Positions 1 to 8,757 are shown, numbered from the stretch's first letter. The stretch is 64,000 bases of DNA from Anaerolineae bacterium (GCA_020849765.1 JADLAY010000058.1:142697-206696), one strand, 5' to 3'. Notes: generated by a model from the sequence alone, not told the origin. Numbers and translations: made by a program.

Positions 1-246
1 AAATCCGGCGAGGTGATCGAAGCGCCGGGCTACCCGGTCGACGTCTACAACATCCTCGGCGCGGGCGATGCCTTCGGCGGCGGGTTTCTCTACGGTTACG
101 TCCACGATTGGGGCTGGCGCAAATCGGCGCGGCTCGGCAATGCCTGCGGCGCCATCGTCGTGACCAAGCACGGCTGCGCCAACTTCATGCCGACCATGGC
201 CGAGGTCGAAGACTTCGTCAGCACCCGCGGCGGGCTGGATGGGTAG
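1..246 (+). CDS. iolC: 5-dehydro-2-deoxygluconokinase, C-terminal fragment
   Basis: The reading frame is open from the first base, so only the last 81 residues of a pfkB-family sugar kinase are present. The PfkB signature 2 is clear (NILGAGDAFGGGF), with the GAGD anion hole and its catalytic aspartate; the tail ends in a GGLDG sequence. IolC phosphorylates 5-dehydro-2-deoxy-D-gluconate in inositol breakdown. The family alone would allow ribokinase or KDG kinase; the assignment to IolC rests on the iolB, iolD, iolE, iolG and iolA genes that follow on the same strand. The 5' end lies outside the window. Confidence 0.85.
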   Translation, partial: KSGEVIEAPGYPVDVYNILGAGDAFGGGFLYGYVHDWGWRKSARLGNACGAIVVTKHGCANFMPTMAEVEDFVSTRGGLDG

Positions 247-250
247 GGGA

Positions 251-300
251 CTGGGTGCTCAGTGCTCGGTACTCAGTGCTTAGTTCTTGTTCACGGTGCG
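251..300. repeat. TACTCAGT-type intergenic repeat, copy 1
   Basis: The block contains GGGTGCTCAG, CTCGGTACTCAGT and TTCACGGTGC. A close copy lies at 4532-4600, again directly behind an inositol gene, and a related block lies inside a coding sequence at 52091-52120. Confidence 0.7.
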
Positions 301-380
301 AGGCGATGGGTTCAAGGTGGAAGCGTGTATTCATGGACGCCGTAGCCTGAGGTGAAATGATTTGTGCCCTGACGTGAGGT

Positions 381-441
381 TTTCCAGCGCCTTTAGTGCG
401 CTTGATTTTGGTTAGCCGACAGGCTTCAGCAGTCGGCGGGT
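381..441 (+). repeat. CTTTAGTGCGCTTGATT-type repeat, copy 1
   Basis: It contains CAGCGCCTTTAGTGCGCTTG, then TTAGCCGAC, a short loop and GTCGGCGGG, so it ends in a hairpin. Related copies are at 57595-57660 (same orientation) and 54814-54876 and 44711-44774 (opposite orientation), with a diverged copy at 54975-55036. Confidence 0.75.
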
Positions 442-524
442 GCTCAGGATGGGTGTTCGGTGCAGGAAAGTGTGATAGGCATGTGGTGAGAATGTTTATT
501 CACCTGTTCGTGAAAACACCAGGA

Positions 525-635
525 CGGACGCCAAAAATGGCGTCCCTACGAGTCACGAGGTGTCTGTAGGGACAGGGCGTGCCCTGTCCGTTTGCTTGAT
601 TTCGTCTAGGCGACGGATTGATCCGTCCGCGAACG
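525..635. repeat. Back-to-back GTAGGG-tipped hairpins plus partial CTTGATT-type repeat
   Basis: A hairpin GGACGCC/GGCGTCC ends in CCCTACGAG; after about ten bases a second hairpin starts CTGTAGGGACAGGGC and closes with GCCCTGTCC. The same tail-to-tail layout recurs at 20788-20865, 41558-41612 and 47832-47903. It runs into CTTGATTTCGTCTAGGCGAC (596-615), which matches the block at 54975-55036. Confidence 0.75.
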
Positions 636-720
636 AGGATGAACACAATATTGCTCTGGATTACCTTTTTGTCTGCCCCGACCGCTGTGGGCAGCAATTT
701 AAGATGGACGGTTTATTACG

Positions 721-1551
721 ATGGCGAAGAAAAGACAACTTGGAGTGTGTACGTGGACGTTCGGCGAGCAGCCGTTGGCGACGACGGCCGAAACGCTCGC
801 GCGATTGGGCTTTGACGGCGTCGAACTGCTCGGCGATCTCTCTTTGTACTCCGCGGAACAGGCCGCGCGCATCCTCGACGATCAGGGGCTGGCGGTCTTC
901 TCGCTCACGCCCGCCAACGTCGACATCAGCCACCCGGACGCGCTGACCCGGCAGGCGGCGGTCGACTACTACTACGAACTGATCGACTTCGCCGCGGCGC
1001 TCGGCGAGCCGCTCATCTCGTGTCACGGGCTGGTCGGGCGCATTGCGCCGCTGGCGACGATGGACATCGAAGATCACTTCCTGCGCGACTCGGTGCGCAA
1101 GATCGGCGCGCGTGCGGGCGAGGTCGGCCTGCGCGTCGTCTTCGAAGTGCTCAATCGCTACGAAAGCCACCAGATCAACAACCACGCCCAGGCGCTCGAT
1201 CTGGTCGCGCGCGCGGGGCTGGATAACCTCGGCATTCTGCTCGATGCCTATCACATGAACATCGAAGAGGCCGCCCCGGCAGCCGCGCTGGCGACGGCGG
1301 GCGAGGCGCTCTGGCTCTATCACGCCGGCGATTCGAATCGCGAGGGCATCGGTCACGGCCACACGGATTTCCGGGCGCAACTGCGCGCGCTGGATAAGGT
1401 CGGCTATGACGGCCCGATCGTCCTCGAATGCGCCGCGCCCGGCCCCAACCCGTTCACGCCGGACAAGGGCGGCGAGTGGCGCGCGACGCTTGAGTCATAC
1501 CTGGCAGACAGCCGCCACTGGCTGGTGGAATCGTTCGGAACTGCAAAATGA
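721..1551 (+). CDS. Sugar phosphate isomerase/epimerase (inosose isomerase-like)
   Basis: This 276-residue protein is a xylose-isomerase-like TIM barrel of the AP-endonuclease 2 superfamily. The C-terminal half has the tagatose/psicose 3-epimerase-type pattern LLDAYHMNIEE, then HAGDSNREGIGHGHTDF and a late LE that would supply metal ligands. Its place between iolC and iolB, 11 bases before iolB, points to inosose isomerisation or epimerisation, comparable to IolI, IolH or IolO, but the sequence does not decide the substrate. It is distinct from the later iolE barrel. Length is normal and the ATG start is the first in frame after the repeat region. Confidence 0.8.
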   Translation: MAKKRQLGVCTWTFGEQPLATTAETLARLGFDGVELLGDLSLYSAEQAARILDDQGLAVFSLTPANVDISHPDALTRQAAVDYYYELIDFAAALGEPLISCHGLVGRIAPLATMDIEDHFLRDSVRKIGARAGEVGLRVVFEVLNRYESHQINNHAQALDLVARAGLDNLGILLDAYHMNIEEAAPAAALATAGEALWLYHAGDSNREGIGHGHTDFRAQLRALDKVGYDGPIVLECAAPGPNPFTPDKGGEWRATLESYLADSRHWLVESFGTAK

Positions 1552-1562
1552 GGGCATGCTAG

Positions 1563-2447
1563 ATGGACTACACTCCCGAAAATCTCCTGGTGAAATCCCA
1601 GGACACCGGTCAGGCGGGCGTCTTCGCTCGCGTTCGACCGACCGACGCCGGTTGGGAATACCTGAACATGGCGGCGATTCGACTGAATGCGCACGAACCT
1701 TACAGCAGCAGCACTGGCGAACACGAGCACGTCTCGGTCATCCTCGGCGGGCGCTGCAACTTCCGCACCAGCAAAGGCGAGTACCTCAACATCGGTCGCC
1801 GCCCGGACGTCTTCAGCGGGATGCCGTATGCCGTCTATCTACCGCGCCGCACCGATTTCGAGATCGAAGCGCTGACCGACGACCTGGAGATTGCCTCGTG
1901 CTGGGTGCCGACCGACGAGGATCATCCCGTGCGGCTGGTCACGCCCGCCGACAGCAAGATCGAGATCCGCGGCGGCGGCAATGCCACCCGCCAGATCAAC
2001 GGCATCGTCCCGCCCGGCTTCGACTGCCATCGCCTCGTCTGCGTCGAGGTCTACACGCCGCCGGGCAACTGGTCGAGCTACCCGCCGCACAAGCACGACG
2101 TGCACCGCGTGGCCGCGGATGGCACCGTGCTCGAAGCCGATCTCGAAGAGATCTACTTCTACAAAATCGACAAGCCGGACGGCTATGCCTACCAGCGCGT
2201 CTACACGCTCGACGGCCGCATCGACGCCCTGATGCGCGCGCAGAATCACGACGTCGTGCTGGTGCCGGAAGGCTATCACCCGGTCGTCAGCGCGCACGGC
2301 TACACGACTTACTATCTCAACTTCCTGGCCGGGTCGGCGCAGTCGCTCGCCAACCAGGACGATCCGCAGTATGCGTGGATCAAGGACACCTGGACCGAGC
2401 AAGATCCGCGCCTGCCCGTCGTCAGCCACGAGATGGAGCCGAAATAA
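1563..2447 (+). CDS. iolB: 5-deoxy-glucuronate isomerase
   Basis: This 294-residue bicupin of the KduI/IolB family should isomerise 5-deoxy-D-glucuronate to 5-dehydro-2-deoxy-D-gluconate, the substrate of IolC. Typical IolB features are visible: HEHVSVILGGRCNF in the first cupin, then SSYPPHKHDV with the metal-binding histidines and LEEIYFYKID with the ligand glutamate in the second, and a closing GYTTYYLNFLAG. The gene starts 11 bases after the upstream epimerase and is probably cotranscribed with it. Length matches the family. Confidence 0.95.
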   Translation: MDYTPENLLVKSQDTGQAGVFARVRPTDAGWEYLNMAAIRLNAHEPYSSSTGEHEHVSVILGGRCNFRTSKGEYLNIGRRPDVFSGMPYAVYLPRRTDFEIEALTDDLEIASCWVPTDEDHPVRLVTPADSKIEIRGGGNATRQINGIVPPGFDCHRLVCVEVYTPPGNWSSYPPHKHDVHRVAADGTVLEADLEEIYFYKIDKPDGYAYQRVYTLDGRIDALMRAQNHDVVLVPEGYHPVVSAHGYTTYYLNFLAGSAQSLANQDDPQYAWIKDTWTEQDPRLPVVSHEMEPK

Positions 2448-2472
2448 GGGTCATGAATCCTTGGCGTCTTTT

Positions 2473-2567
2473 GCCCTCACCCTAAATCCCTCTCCCTTAT
2501 GGAGAGGGACTTTATGGAGCATTTTCTCCCCTTCTTTCTCAGGGAGAAGGGGCCGGGGGATGAGGGC
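2473..2567. repeat. CCCTCTCCC-type inverted repeat
   Basis: Between iolB and iolD lies CCCTCACCCTAAATCCCTCT followed by inverted blocks GGAGAGGGA, CTCCCCTTCTTTCTC and GGGAGAAGGGG ending in GATGAGGGC. A related CCTCTCCCC/GGGGAGGGG block sits in frame inside the gene at 51132-53831. It could form strong stems, but it lacks a terminal U-run, so I call it a repeat and not a terminator. Confidence 0.7.
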
Positions 2568-2660
2568 CAGCGGCGGCGCCTTCTGAATCAAAAACTGGAC
2601 GCATACTTGACCGGGCCTGTCGCCGAGTGAGCAGGCGGGCTTTAGCGAAAGAGATCAGCC

Positions 2661-4529
2661 ATGCAAGAGACGCACCGCTTAACGACCGCCCAGGCCCTGA
2701 TCCTGTATCTGACCCAGCAATACGTCGAACGCGACGGCGTCGAGCACAAGTTCTTCGCCGGGGTTTGGGGCATCTTCGGCCATGGCAACGTCGCCGGGGT
2801 CGGCCAGGCGCTTCAGCAGTATGCGGATAAGATCCGCTACTACCAATCGCGCAACGAGCAGGCCCAGGTGCACACCGCCGCCGCCTATACCAAGCACAAG
2901 AATCGCTTGCAGACGTTCGCCTGCACCTCGTCGATCGGCCCCGGCGCGACCAACATGATCACCGGCGCGGCCATGGCGACGGTCAACCGGCTGCCGGTGC
3001 TGCTGCTGCCCGGCGATATCTTCGCCGAGCGCATCCAGGCGCCCGTCTTGCAGCAGCTCGAAAATGAGCACACACAGGACATCGGCGTCAACGACTGCTT
3101 CAAGCCTGTCTCGCGCTACTGGGATCGTATCTACCGTCCGGAGCAGTTGATCAGCGCGCTGCCGCAGGTCATGCGCGTGCTGACCTCGCCCGCGGATACC
3201 GGCGCCGTCACGCTGGCGCTGCCGCAGGACGTGCAGACCTACGCCTACGATTTCCCGGCGGAGATGTTCGAGAAGCGGGTCTGGCACATCCCGCGCAATC
3301 GCCCGGACTTGAGCGCTTTGCAGCGCGCCGTGTCGGCCATCCGCAGCGCGCGCACGCCGATCATCGTTGCGGGTGGCGGCGTCCATTATAGTGAAGCGCA
3401 GGCGGCGCTGCGCCTGTTCGTGGAGCGGCACGGCATCCCGGTCGGCGAGACGCAGGCGGGCAAGGGTGCGCTGCCCTACGATCACCCGCTCAACCTGGGC
3501 GCCATCGGCGCGACCGGCACCCAGGGTGCCAACATCATCGCCCGCGAAGCCGACCTCGTGATCGGCGTCGGCACGCGCTACAGCGATTTCACCAGTGCCT
3601 CGAATACGGCCTTCCAAAACCCGGACGTGCGCTTCGTCAACGTCAACGTCTTCGAGTTCGACGCCTACAAGCGCGGCGCCATCCCGCTCGTCGGCGATGC
3701 GCGCGTCACGCTGGAAGAATTGAGCGGCGCGCTCGGCGACTACCGCACGTCGGCGGCGCTTCAGGCTCGTGCCCACCAGTTCAATACCGAGTGGGACGCC
3801 GAGGTCGAGCGCATCTATCACCTGGAGCACGAGCCGCTGCTCAGCCAGGGCGAAGTCGTCGGTATGATCAATACCTTCAGCCGCCCGCAGGACGTCGTTC
3901 TGTGCGCGGCAGGCAGCCTGCCAGGCGACCTGCACAAGCTGTGGCGCACGCGTGACCCGCGCGGCTATCACCTGGAATACGGCTTTTCGACCATGGGTTA
4001 CGAGATCGCGGGCGGCATGGGCGTCAAGCTGGCCGACCCGTCGCGCGAGGTCTACGTCATGGTCGGCGACGGCTCGTTCCTGATGATGAGCAGCGAGATC
4101 GTGACCATGGTGCAGGAGCAGCTCAAGGTCACCATCATCGTGCTCGATAACCATGGCTTCGCCAGCATCGGCGGTCTGAGCAAGAGCGTCGGCAGCGATG
4201 GCTTCGGCACCAAGTATCGCTACCGCACCGACAGCGAAGCGCTCGACGGCGAAACGTTGCCGATCGACTTCGCCAAGTTGTGTGAAGGTATGGGCGCCTA
4301 TACGCTGCGCGCACGCGATCGCGCCGGGTTCGCGCGGGCGCTCGATGAAGCGCGCAAGATCACGGATCGTCCCGTCTGCATCGTCACCGAAACGGATCGG
4401 CGCGAGCGCGTCGGCGGCTACGAGTCGTGGTGGGATGTCAGCGTGGCCGAAACCAGCGACAACCCGGACGTGCAGCGCGCCCGTGAAGACTACGAAGAAG
4501 CGAAGAAACGCGAACGGCATTACTTGTAG
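2661..4529 (+). CDS. iolD: 3D-(3,5/4)-trihydroxycyclohexane-1,2-dione hydrolase
   Basis: This 622-residue thiamine-diphosphate enzyme opens the ring of the trione to give 5-deoxy-glucuronate. It has the acetolactate-synthase-like layout: an N-terminal pyrimidine-binding domain (HGNVAGVGQAL, CTSSIGPGATNMITGAA), a central Rossmann-like domain (IIVAGGGVHYSEA) and a C-terminal TPP domain with VGDGSFLMMSSEI and DNHGFASIGGLS, the GDG(X)nN motif. Insertions and overall length fit IolD better than acetolactate synthase, as does its place between iolB and iolE. The ATG at 2661 is preceded by only a weak GAAAGAG ribosome-binding site. Confidence 0.96.
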   Translation: MQETHRLTTAQALILYLTQQYVERDGVEHKFFAGVWGIFGHGNVAGVGQALQQYADKIRYYQSRNEQAQVHTAAAYTKHKNRLQTFACTSSIGPGATNMITGAAMATVNRLPVLLLPGDIFAERIQAPVLQQLENEHTQDIGVNDCFKPVSRYWDRIYRPEQLISALPQVMRVLTSPADTGAVTLALPQDVQTYAYDFPAEMFEKRVWHIPRNRPDLSALQRAVSAIRSARTPIIVAGGGVHYSEAQAALRLFVERHGIPVGETQAGKGALPYDHPLNLGAIGATGTQGANIIAREADLVIGVGTRYSDFTSASNTAFQNPDVRFVNVNVFEFDAYKRGAIPLVGDARVTLEELSGALGDYRTSAALQARAHQFNTEWDAEVERIYHLEHEPLLSQGEVVGMINTFSRPQDVVLCAAGSLPGDLHKLWRTRDPRGYHLEYGFSTMGYEIAGGMGVKLADPSREVYVMVGDGSFLMMSSEIVTMVQEQLKVTIIVLDNHGFASIGGLSKSVGSDGFGTKYRYRTDSEALDGETLPIDFAKLCEGMGAYTLRARDRAGFARALDEARKITDRPVCIVTETDRRERVGGYESWWDVSVAETSDNPDVQRAREDYEEAKKRERHYL

Positions 4530-4887
4530 TTCTGGGTGCTCAGCGCTCGGTACTCAGTTGGGTTCACGGTGCCTGGTTCACAGTTCACCGTGCGGTGAGA
4601 AGGTGACGAGGTTTGAAACGGACAGGTATGAATATCGAGCAATGTGCCGTTTTCCAGTGTTCTGAAGACGCTGGTGGATTAAGGTGTTTGCCATGTTAAT
4701 CCGGATACATTGCGCTCCCAGCCACCTTCCAGGTGGCTTACAAACCTCCAGCCGCAGGCTTCGAGCCTGCGGCGAAGGTGAGCGACAACATATCCGGTTC
4801 AATAAGGACATGAACGCAATATTTGTCACTTTGAACTTTGATTCGCAGGCGACTGCGGCGCACATCCGCAGGCAAAAGGACTAAAAA
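4530..4887. other. Intergenic region with repeat and hairpins
   Basis: The 358-base gap between iolD and iolE contains no supported gene. It holds a TACTCAGT-type block (4532-4600) and two perfect short hairpins around 4719-4776: AGCCACCT/AGGTGGCT and CCGCAGGCT/AGCCTGCGG. The translation start of iolE follows the sequence GGCAAAAGGACTAAAAA. Confidence 0.65.
4532..4600. repeat. TACTCAGT-type intergenic repeat, copy 2
   Basis: CTGGGTGCTCAGCGCTCGGT, then ACTCAGT, GGTTCACGGTGC and an inverted TTCACCGTGC closely repeat the block at 251-300. Both copies begin within a few bases of a stop codon in the inositol cluster. Confidence 0.7.
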
Positions 4888-5787
4888 ATGACCATACGTG
4901 TTGCATCAGCGCCCGTCTCCTGGGGCATTTATGAGTTTGAAGGGATCGCACCGAAGTATCCGTACAGCCGCGTGCTCGACGAGATCGCCGGCACCGGCTA
5001 CACCGGCATCGAGCTGGGGCCGTATGGCTACCTGCCGACCGATCCGGAAGTGCTGCGCGCCGAACTGGGCAAACGAGGGCTGCAACTGCTGTCCGCCTTC
5101 GTGCCGGTCAAGCTGGTCGATGAGTCCGCGCACGAAGCGGGCGCGGCGGAAGCGCTCAAGGTCGGGCGGCTGCTGGCGGCGCTCGGCGCGCATTACATCG
5201 TGCTGGCGGACGACAACGGCAAGGTCGACTGGCTGGTCAAGCAGGCCGGTCGGCGCACGGGCAGCGCGCTTTCCCCCGTTGAGTGGGACGTCTTCGCGCG
5301 CGGCGTCAACCTGATCGCGCGCCGCGTCTACGACGAACTCGGCCTGAAGCTGGTCTTCCATCATCACTGCGGCGGCTACGTCGAGACGCCGGACGAGACG
5401 CGCGCCCTGCTCGAACGTGCCGATCCGGAACTGGTCGGCCTGTGCCTGGATACCGGTCACTGGCATTACGGCGGGGGCGATGCCGTCGCCGCGATTGAAG
5501 AATACGGCGAGCGCGTGCGCTACCTGCATCTGAAGGATTGCAGCGCCAGCATCGCGCAGCAGTGTCGCGACCAGGCCAAAGATTACATGCAGGCGGTCGA
5601 GGCGGGGGTCTTCTGCCCGCTCGGCGAGGGCGAGGTCGATTTCCCCGGCGTCATCCGCGCGATGGAAGCGCTCGGCTACGACGGCTGGGCCATCGTCGAG
5701 CAGGACGTGCTGGTTGACGATCTCGATGCGCCGAAGCGTTATTCGCAGCAAAACCGCGATTATCTGCGCGGCATTGGATTGGAATAG
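4888..5787 (+). CDS. iolE: Myo-inosose-2 dehydratase
   Basis: The 299-residue TIM-barrel protein should dehydrate scyllo-inosose to 3,5/4-trihydroxycyclohexane-1,2-dione, feeding IolD. The start ASAPVSWGIYEFEG is typical of IolE (PVSWG), and the metal and substrate residues are in the expected order: VFHHHCGGYVETPDE, LCLDTGHWHYGGGD, RYLHLKDC and a late WAIVEQD. Length is that of the family. It lies behind iolD with a repeat-bearing leader and before iolG, so it might also be transcribed separately. Confidence 0.93.
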   Translation: MTIRVASAPVSWGIYEFEGIAPKYPYSRVLDEIAGTGYTGIELGPYGYLPTDPEVLRAELGKRGLQLLSAFVPVKLVDESAHEAGAAEALKVGRLLAALGAHYIVLADDNGKVDWLVKQAGRRTGSALSPVEWDVFARGVNLIARRVYDELGLKLVFHHHCGGYVETPDETRALLERADPELVGLCLDTGHWHYGGGDAVAAIEEYGERVRYLHLKDCSASIAQQCRDQAKDYMQAVEAGVFCPLGEGEVDFPGVIRAMEALGYDGWAIVEQDVLVDDLDAPKRYSQQNRDYLRGIGLE

Positions 5788-5792
5788 CAGGA

Positions 5793-6050
5793 CAGCGAAT
5801 TAGCAGGGAAGCAGATTAGCGAAATAGCAAATTAGCACGTTAGCAAATTAGCGGCCAGTGAATGGTAGGGTGGATGATGAGGGGTGGATGCCATGAATGG
5901 CATTCCCACGCACCTCAACGGATCTGTACGGGCGGGATATATCCCGCCCGTACACACGGCCCTGTCTGATGTGGGGTGTGCCCGGTCCGTCCCCTCTAAT
6001 CTGCTAATCCCCTAATTCGCTAATGTGCTCTCCCGCTTCTTCGCTCTCGC
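5793..6050. repeat. GCTAATTNGC arm pair enclosing a long palindrome
   Basis: The left arm (5793-5853) repeats units such as GCGAATTAGC and GCAAATTAGC. The right arm (5996-6050) has the inverse units GCTAATCCCC and CTAATTCGCTAATG, then CTTCTTCGCTCTCGC. Between them is the perfect palindrome at 5925-5954. A second structure of the same design lies at 48978-49160. Both stand just upstream of a Gfo/Idh/MocA oxidoreductase gene. Confidence 0.7.
5925..5954. repeat. 30-bp perfect palindrome
   Basis: The left arm is TGTACGGGCGGGATA and the right arm is its exact reverse complement, with no spacer. A shorter relative with the same GATATATC centre and CCCGTACA end is at 20788-20811, so it belongs to a repeat family and need not be an operator for iolG. 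Confidence 0.9.
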
Positions 6051-6070
6051 ACCACAACAAGGAAGAAACC

Positions 6071-7081
6071 ATGTCTGACAAAATTCGCATTGGTTTGGTC
6101 GGCACGGGGCGCATCGGGCGCGTCCATGCCCAGACGTTGGCGCAGCGCATTCCGGGCGTCGATCTGGTCGCTGTCACCGACGTGAACGACGCTGCGGCGC
6201 AGGCCGTCGCTGCCGAGATGAGCGTGCCCACGGTCGCGGCGGATTTCGCGGCGATCCTGGCCGATGACAGCATTCAGGCCGTCGTCATCTGCTCGGCGAC
6301 CGATACGCACACGCCGTTCATTATTCAGGCGGCGAACGCGGGCAAACACATCTTCTGTGAGAAGCCAATCTCCGCTGATCTCAAGGCGATAGACGACGCG
6401 CTGGCCGCCGTCGAGCGCGCCGGGGTCAAGCTCATGATCGGCTTCAACCGCCGCTTCGATCCCAATCACCAGCGCATCAAGCAGGCGATTGAGCGGGGCG
6501 AGATCGGCATCCCGCACCTGATGCACATCATCAGCCGCGATCCGTCGCCGCCGCCCGTGTCCTACATCCGCGTCTCCGGCGGCCTGTTCGTCGACATGAC
6601 GATCCACGACTTCGACATGGCGCGCTTCCTGCTCGGCGACGTGGTCGAGGTCTACGCGGCGGGCGGCGTCATGGTCGACCCGGCCATCGGTGAGGCGGGC
6701 GACATCGACACCGCCGTCATCACGCTCAAGTTTGCCAATGGCGCCATCGGCACGATCGACAACAGCCGCCAGGCCGTCTACGGCTACGACCAGCGCGTCG
6801 AGGTCTTCGGCAGCGGCGGCAGCGTCTCCAGCGCCAACTGGTATCCGGACGCGGTCACGCTGAGCACGGCGGATAACGTGCGCCGCGGGCTGCCGCTCAA
6901 TTTCTTCATGGAGCGCTACACGCCGTCGTATCAAACCGAGATGGCGGCCTTCATCCGCTGCCTGCAGGAAGATACCCCGCCGCCCGTGACCGGTGCGGAT
7001 GGCCGCGCGCCGGTCGTGATCGCTCTGGCGGCGGCGCGTTCTCTGCGCGAAAATCGTCCCGTCAAATTGTCCGAGATCTAA
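6071..7081 (+). CDS. iolG: Myo-inositol 2-dehydrogenase
   Basis: This 336-residue Gfo/Idh/MocA oxidoreductase should oxidise myo-inositol to scyllo-inosose with NAD, the entry step of the pathway. The Rossmann motif GLVGTGRIGRVHAQ is at the N terminus, the catalytic-lysine motif CEKPIS follows near residue 98, and GFNRRFDPNHQRIK and DMTIHDFDMARFLLG are characteristic of IolG. I use the ATG at 6071, after AAGGAAGAAACC, because the upstream ATG at 6023 would add 16 residues before the nucleotide-binding strand. The relation iolE-iolG-iolA fits an inositol operon. Confidence 0.93.
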   Translation: MSDKIRIGLVGTGRIGRVHAQTLAQRIPGVDLVAVTDVNDAAAQAVAAEMSVPTVAADFAAILADDSIQAVVICSATDTHTPFIIQAANAGKHIFCEKPISADLKAIDDALAAVERAGVKLMIGFNRRFDPNHQRIKQAIERGEIGIPHLMHIISRDPSPPPVSYIRVSGGLFVDMTIHDFDMARFLLGDVVEVYAAGGVMVDPAIGEAGDIDTAVITLKFANGAIGTIDNSRQAVYGYDQRVEVFGSGGSVSSANWYPDAVTLSTADNVRRGLPLNFFMERYTPSYQTEMAAFIRCLQEDTPPPVTGADGRAPVVIALAAARSLRENRPVKLSEI

Positions 7082-7154
7082 AGCGACGGCGGTGCCATGT
7101 CGGGACACATTTCCCGCTGGCCCGCCGTGGGGAAGCATTCATCAGGAGGAGCAC

Positions 7155-8630
7155 ATGGTCACGAAGATTCTGGATTACATCGACGGGCAGTGGACGGACG
7201 CGCGCGCGGGCGATCAGCTCAATGTCGTCAACCCGGCCTATGGCGCCGTCATCGGCGAGGTCGTCATGACGCCGCAGTCGGTCGTCGGCCAGGCGGTGGA
7301 GGCCGGGCACGCCGCCTTTCTCGAATGGCGCCGTGTGCCGGTCGGCGAGCGCATTCAGCCGCTGTTCAAGCTCAAGGCACTGCTCGACGAGCACCTGGAC
7401 GAGATCGCGCGCGTCATCACCAACGAGTGCGGCAAGACCTATGCCGAAAGCGTCGGCGAGTTGCGCCGCGGCATCGAAAACGTCGAGGTCGCCTGCGGCA
7501 TCCCGTCGTTGATCCAGGGCTACAACAACGAGGACATCGCCAGCGGCATCGACGAGCACATGTTCCGCCAGCCGCTCGGCGTCACCGTCGCCATCACGCC
7601 GTTCAACTTCCCCGGCATGATCCCGCTCTGGTTCCTGCCCTATGCTGTGGCCTGCGGCAACGCCTTCATCCTCAAGCCGAGCGAGAAGGTGCCGATGACC
7701 AGCGCCAAGCTGTTCGAATTGATCGCGCAGTCGGGCTTCCCCAAGGGCGTCATCCAGCTCGTCAACGGCAGCAAAGAGACGGTCGACGCGCTGCTCGATC
7801 ACCCGCAGGTGCGCGCGGTCAGCTTCGTCGGCTCGACGCCGGTTGCGAAATACATCTACAGCCGGGCGACGGCCAACGGCAAACGCGCGCAGTGCCAGGG
7901 CGGCGCCAAGAACCCGGTCGTCATCATGCCGGACGCCGACATGGACATGACGACGCGCATCATGGCGGATTCGGCCTTTGGCTGCGCCGGGCAGCGCTGC
8001 CTGGCTGCCTCGGTCGCCATCACCGTCGGCGATGCGCGCCGCACCTTCAGCGAGCAGATCGCGGATGCGGCTGCCGGGCGCGTGGTCGGCTACGGCCTCG
8101 ACGACGGCGTGCAGATGGGGCCGGTCATCACCGCCGAGAGCAAGACGCGCATCGAGGGCATCATCGCCAAGGGTGAGCAGAGCGGCGCCGCCAGCGTGCT
8201 TGTCGATGGCCGCGGCAGGGGCGTTTCCGGCTACGAAGACGGCTACTTCCTGTTCCCGACCGTGCTCGATAACGTCGACCCGAAGAGCGAGATCGCCAAC
8301 ACCGAGATCTTCGGCCCCGTCCTCAGCCTGATGCACGCGCAGACCGTCGACGATGCTATCGCGCTCGTCAACGACCGGGCCTATGGCAACATGGCCTGCA
8401 TCTTCACGGCCAGCGGGGCGGTCGCGCGTCAGTTCCGCAACGAGGCGGACGCGGGCAACGTCGGCATCAACATCGGCGTCGCCGCGCCGATGGCGTTCTT
8501 CCCGTTCAGCGGCTGGAACGACAGCTTCTTCGGCGATCTGCACGGCCAGGGCCGCCACGGCGTCGAGTTCTACACGCAGACTAAGGTCGTGGTCGAACGC
8601 TGGCCGCGCGAATGGAGCCGCCAGTTTTAG
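7155..8630 (+). CDS. iolA: Malonate-semialdehyde / methylmalonate-semialdehyde dehydrogenase (CoA-acylating)
   Basis: The 491-residue protein belongs to the MmsA/IolA branch of aldehyde dehydrogenases and should convert malonate semialdehyde, with CoA and NAD, to acetyl-CoA and CO2. Conserved blocks include PFNFPGMIPLWFLPYAVACG, SFVGSTPVAKYIY and the catalytic-cysteine segment FGCAGQRCLAAS. A strong ribosome-binding site AGGAGGA at 7144-7150 fixes the start at 7155; the in-frame ATG at 7092 would add 21 unlikely residues. It follows iolG by 73 bases. Confidence 0.94.
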   Translation: MVTKILDYIDGQWTDARAGDQLNVVNPAYGAVIGEVVMTPQSVVGQAVEAGHAAFLEWRRVPVGERIQPLFKLKALLDEHLDEIARVITNECGKTYAESVGELRRGIENVEVACGIPSLIQGYNNEDIASGIDEHMFRQPLGVTVAITPFNFPGMIPLWFLPYAVACGNAFILKPSEKVPMTSAKLFELIAQSGFPKGVIQLVNGSKETVDALLDHPQVRAVSFVGSTPVAKYIYSRATANGKRAQCQGGAKNPVVIMPDADMDMTTRIMADSAFGCAGQRCLAASVAITVGDARRTFSEQIADAAAGRVVGYGLDDGVQMGPVITAESKTRIEGIIAKGEQSGAASVLVDGRGRGVSGYEDGYFLFPTVLDNVDPKSEIANTEIFGPVLSLMHAQTVDDAIALVNDRAYGNMACIFTASGAVARQFRNEADAGNVGINIGVAAPMAFFPFSGWNDSFFGDLHGQGRHGVEFYTQTKVVVERWPREWSRQF

Positions 8631-8638
8631 GGTCGACC

Positions 8639-8757
8639 GCCGGATGGTCAACCATCCGGCTAAGGTTGCGTCCCGTAAACGGGACTGAATACGTGTGATT
8701 ATCTTGTGTAGCCCGGTTCACCGGGCGCAATCCTAGCCAGGGCATTGATGCCCTGGC
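8639..8757. repeat. Row of four perfect two-base-loop hairpins
   Basis: Four perfect inverted repeats stand in a row between iolA and the aldolase gene: 8639-8660 (arm GCCGGATGGT), 8670-8685 (GTCCCGT), 8711-8726 (GCCCGGT) and 8736-8757 (GCCAGGGCAT). Each has a two-base centre. They could form an RNA with four stems or a cruciform cluster. There is no U-run after any stem, so simple termination is unlikely. Confidence 0.85.

Larger units (their letters stand above)
247..720. other. Intergenic region filled with palindromic repeats
   Basis: This 474-base gap inside the inositol cluster has no convincing gene. It holds three repeat blocks, listed separately: a TACTCAGT-type block at 251-300, a CTTTAGTGCGCTTGATT block at 381-441, and a pair of GTAGGG-tipped hairpins at 525-635. 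No clear promoter or terminator was recognised. Confidence 0.7.

Noticed and set aside
661..1380. Long open frame opposite the first epimerase gene
   Set aside because: It is the antisense shadow of a clear TIM-barrel gene; high G+C leaves long frames open on the other strand and no family pattern is visible.
2473..2567. Possible terminator after iolB
   Set aside because: The stems are strong but lack a T-run and the sequence recurs inside a coding region, so it is a repeat.
2679..4520. Open frame of over 600 codons antisense to iolD
   Set aside because: It mirrors iolD, has the Arg/Ala/Asp-rich look of antisense GC-rich DNA and no start context.
5925..5954. Operator for iolG
   Set aside because: The palindrome belongs to a repeat family with a relative at 20788-20811 that is not near an inositol gene.
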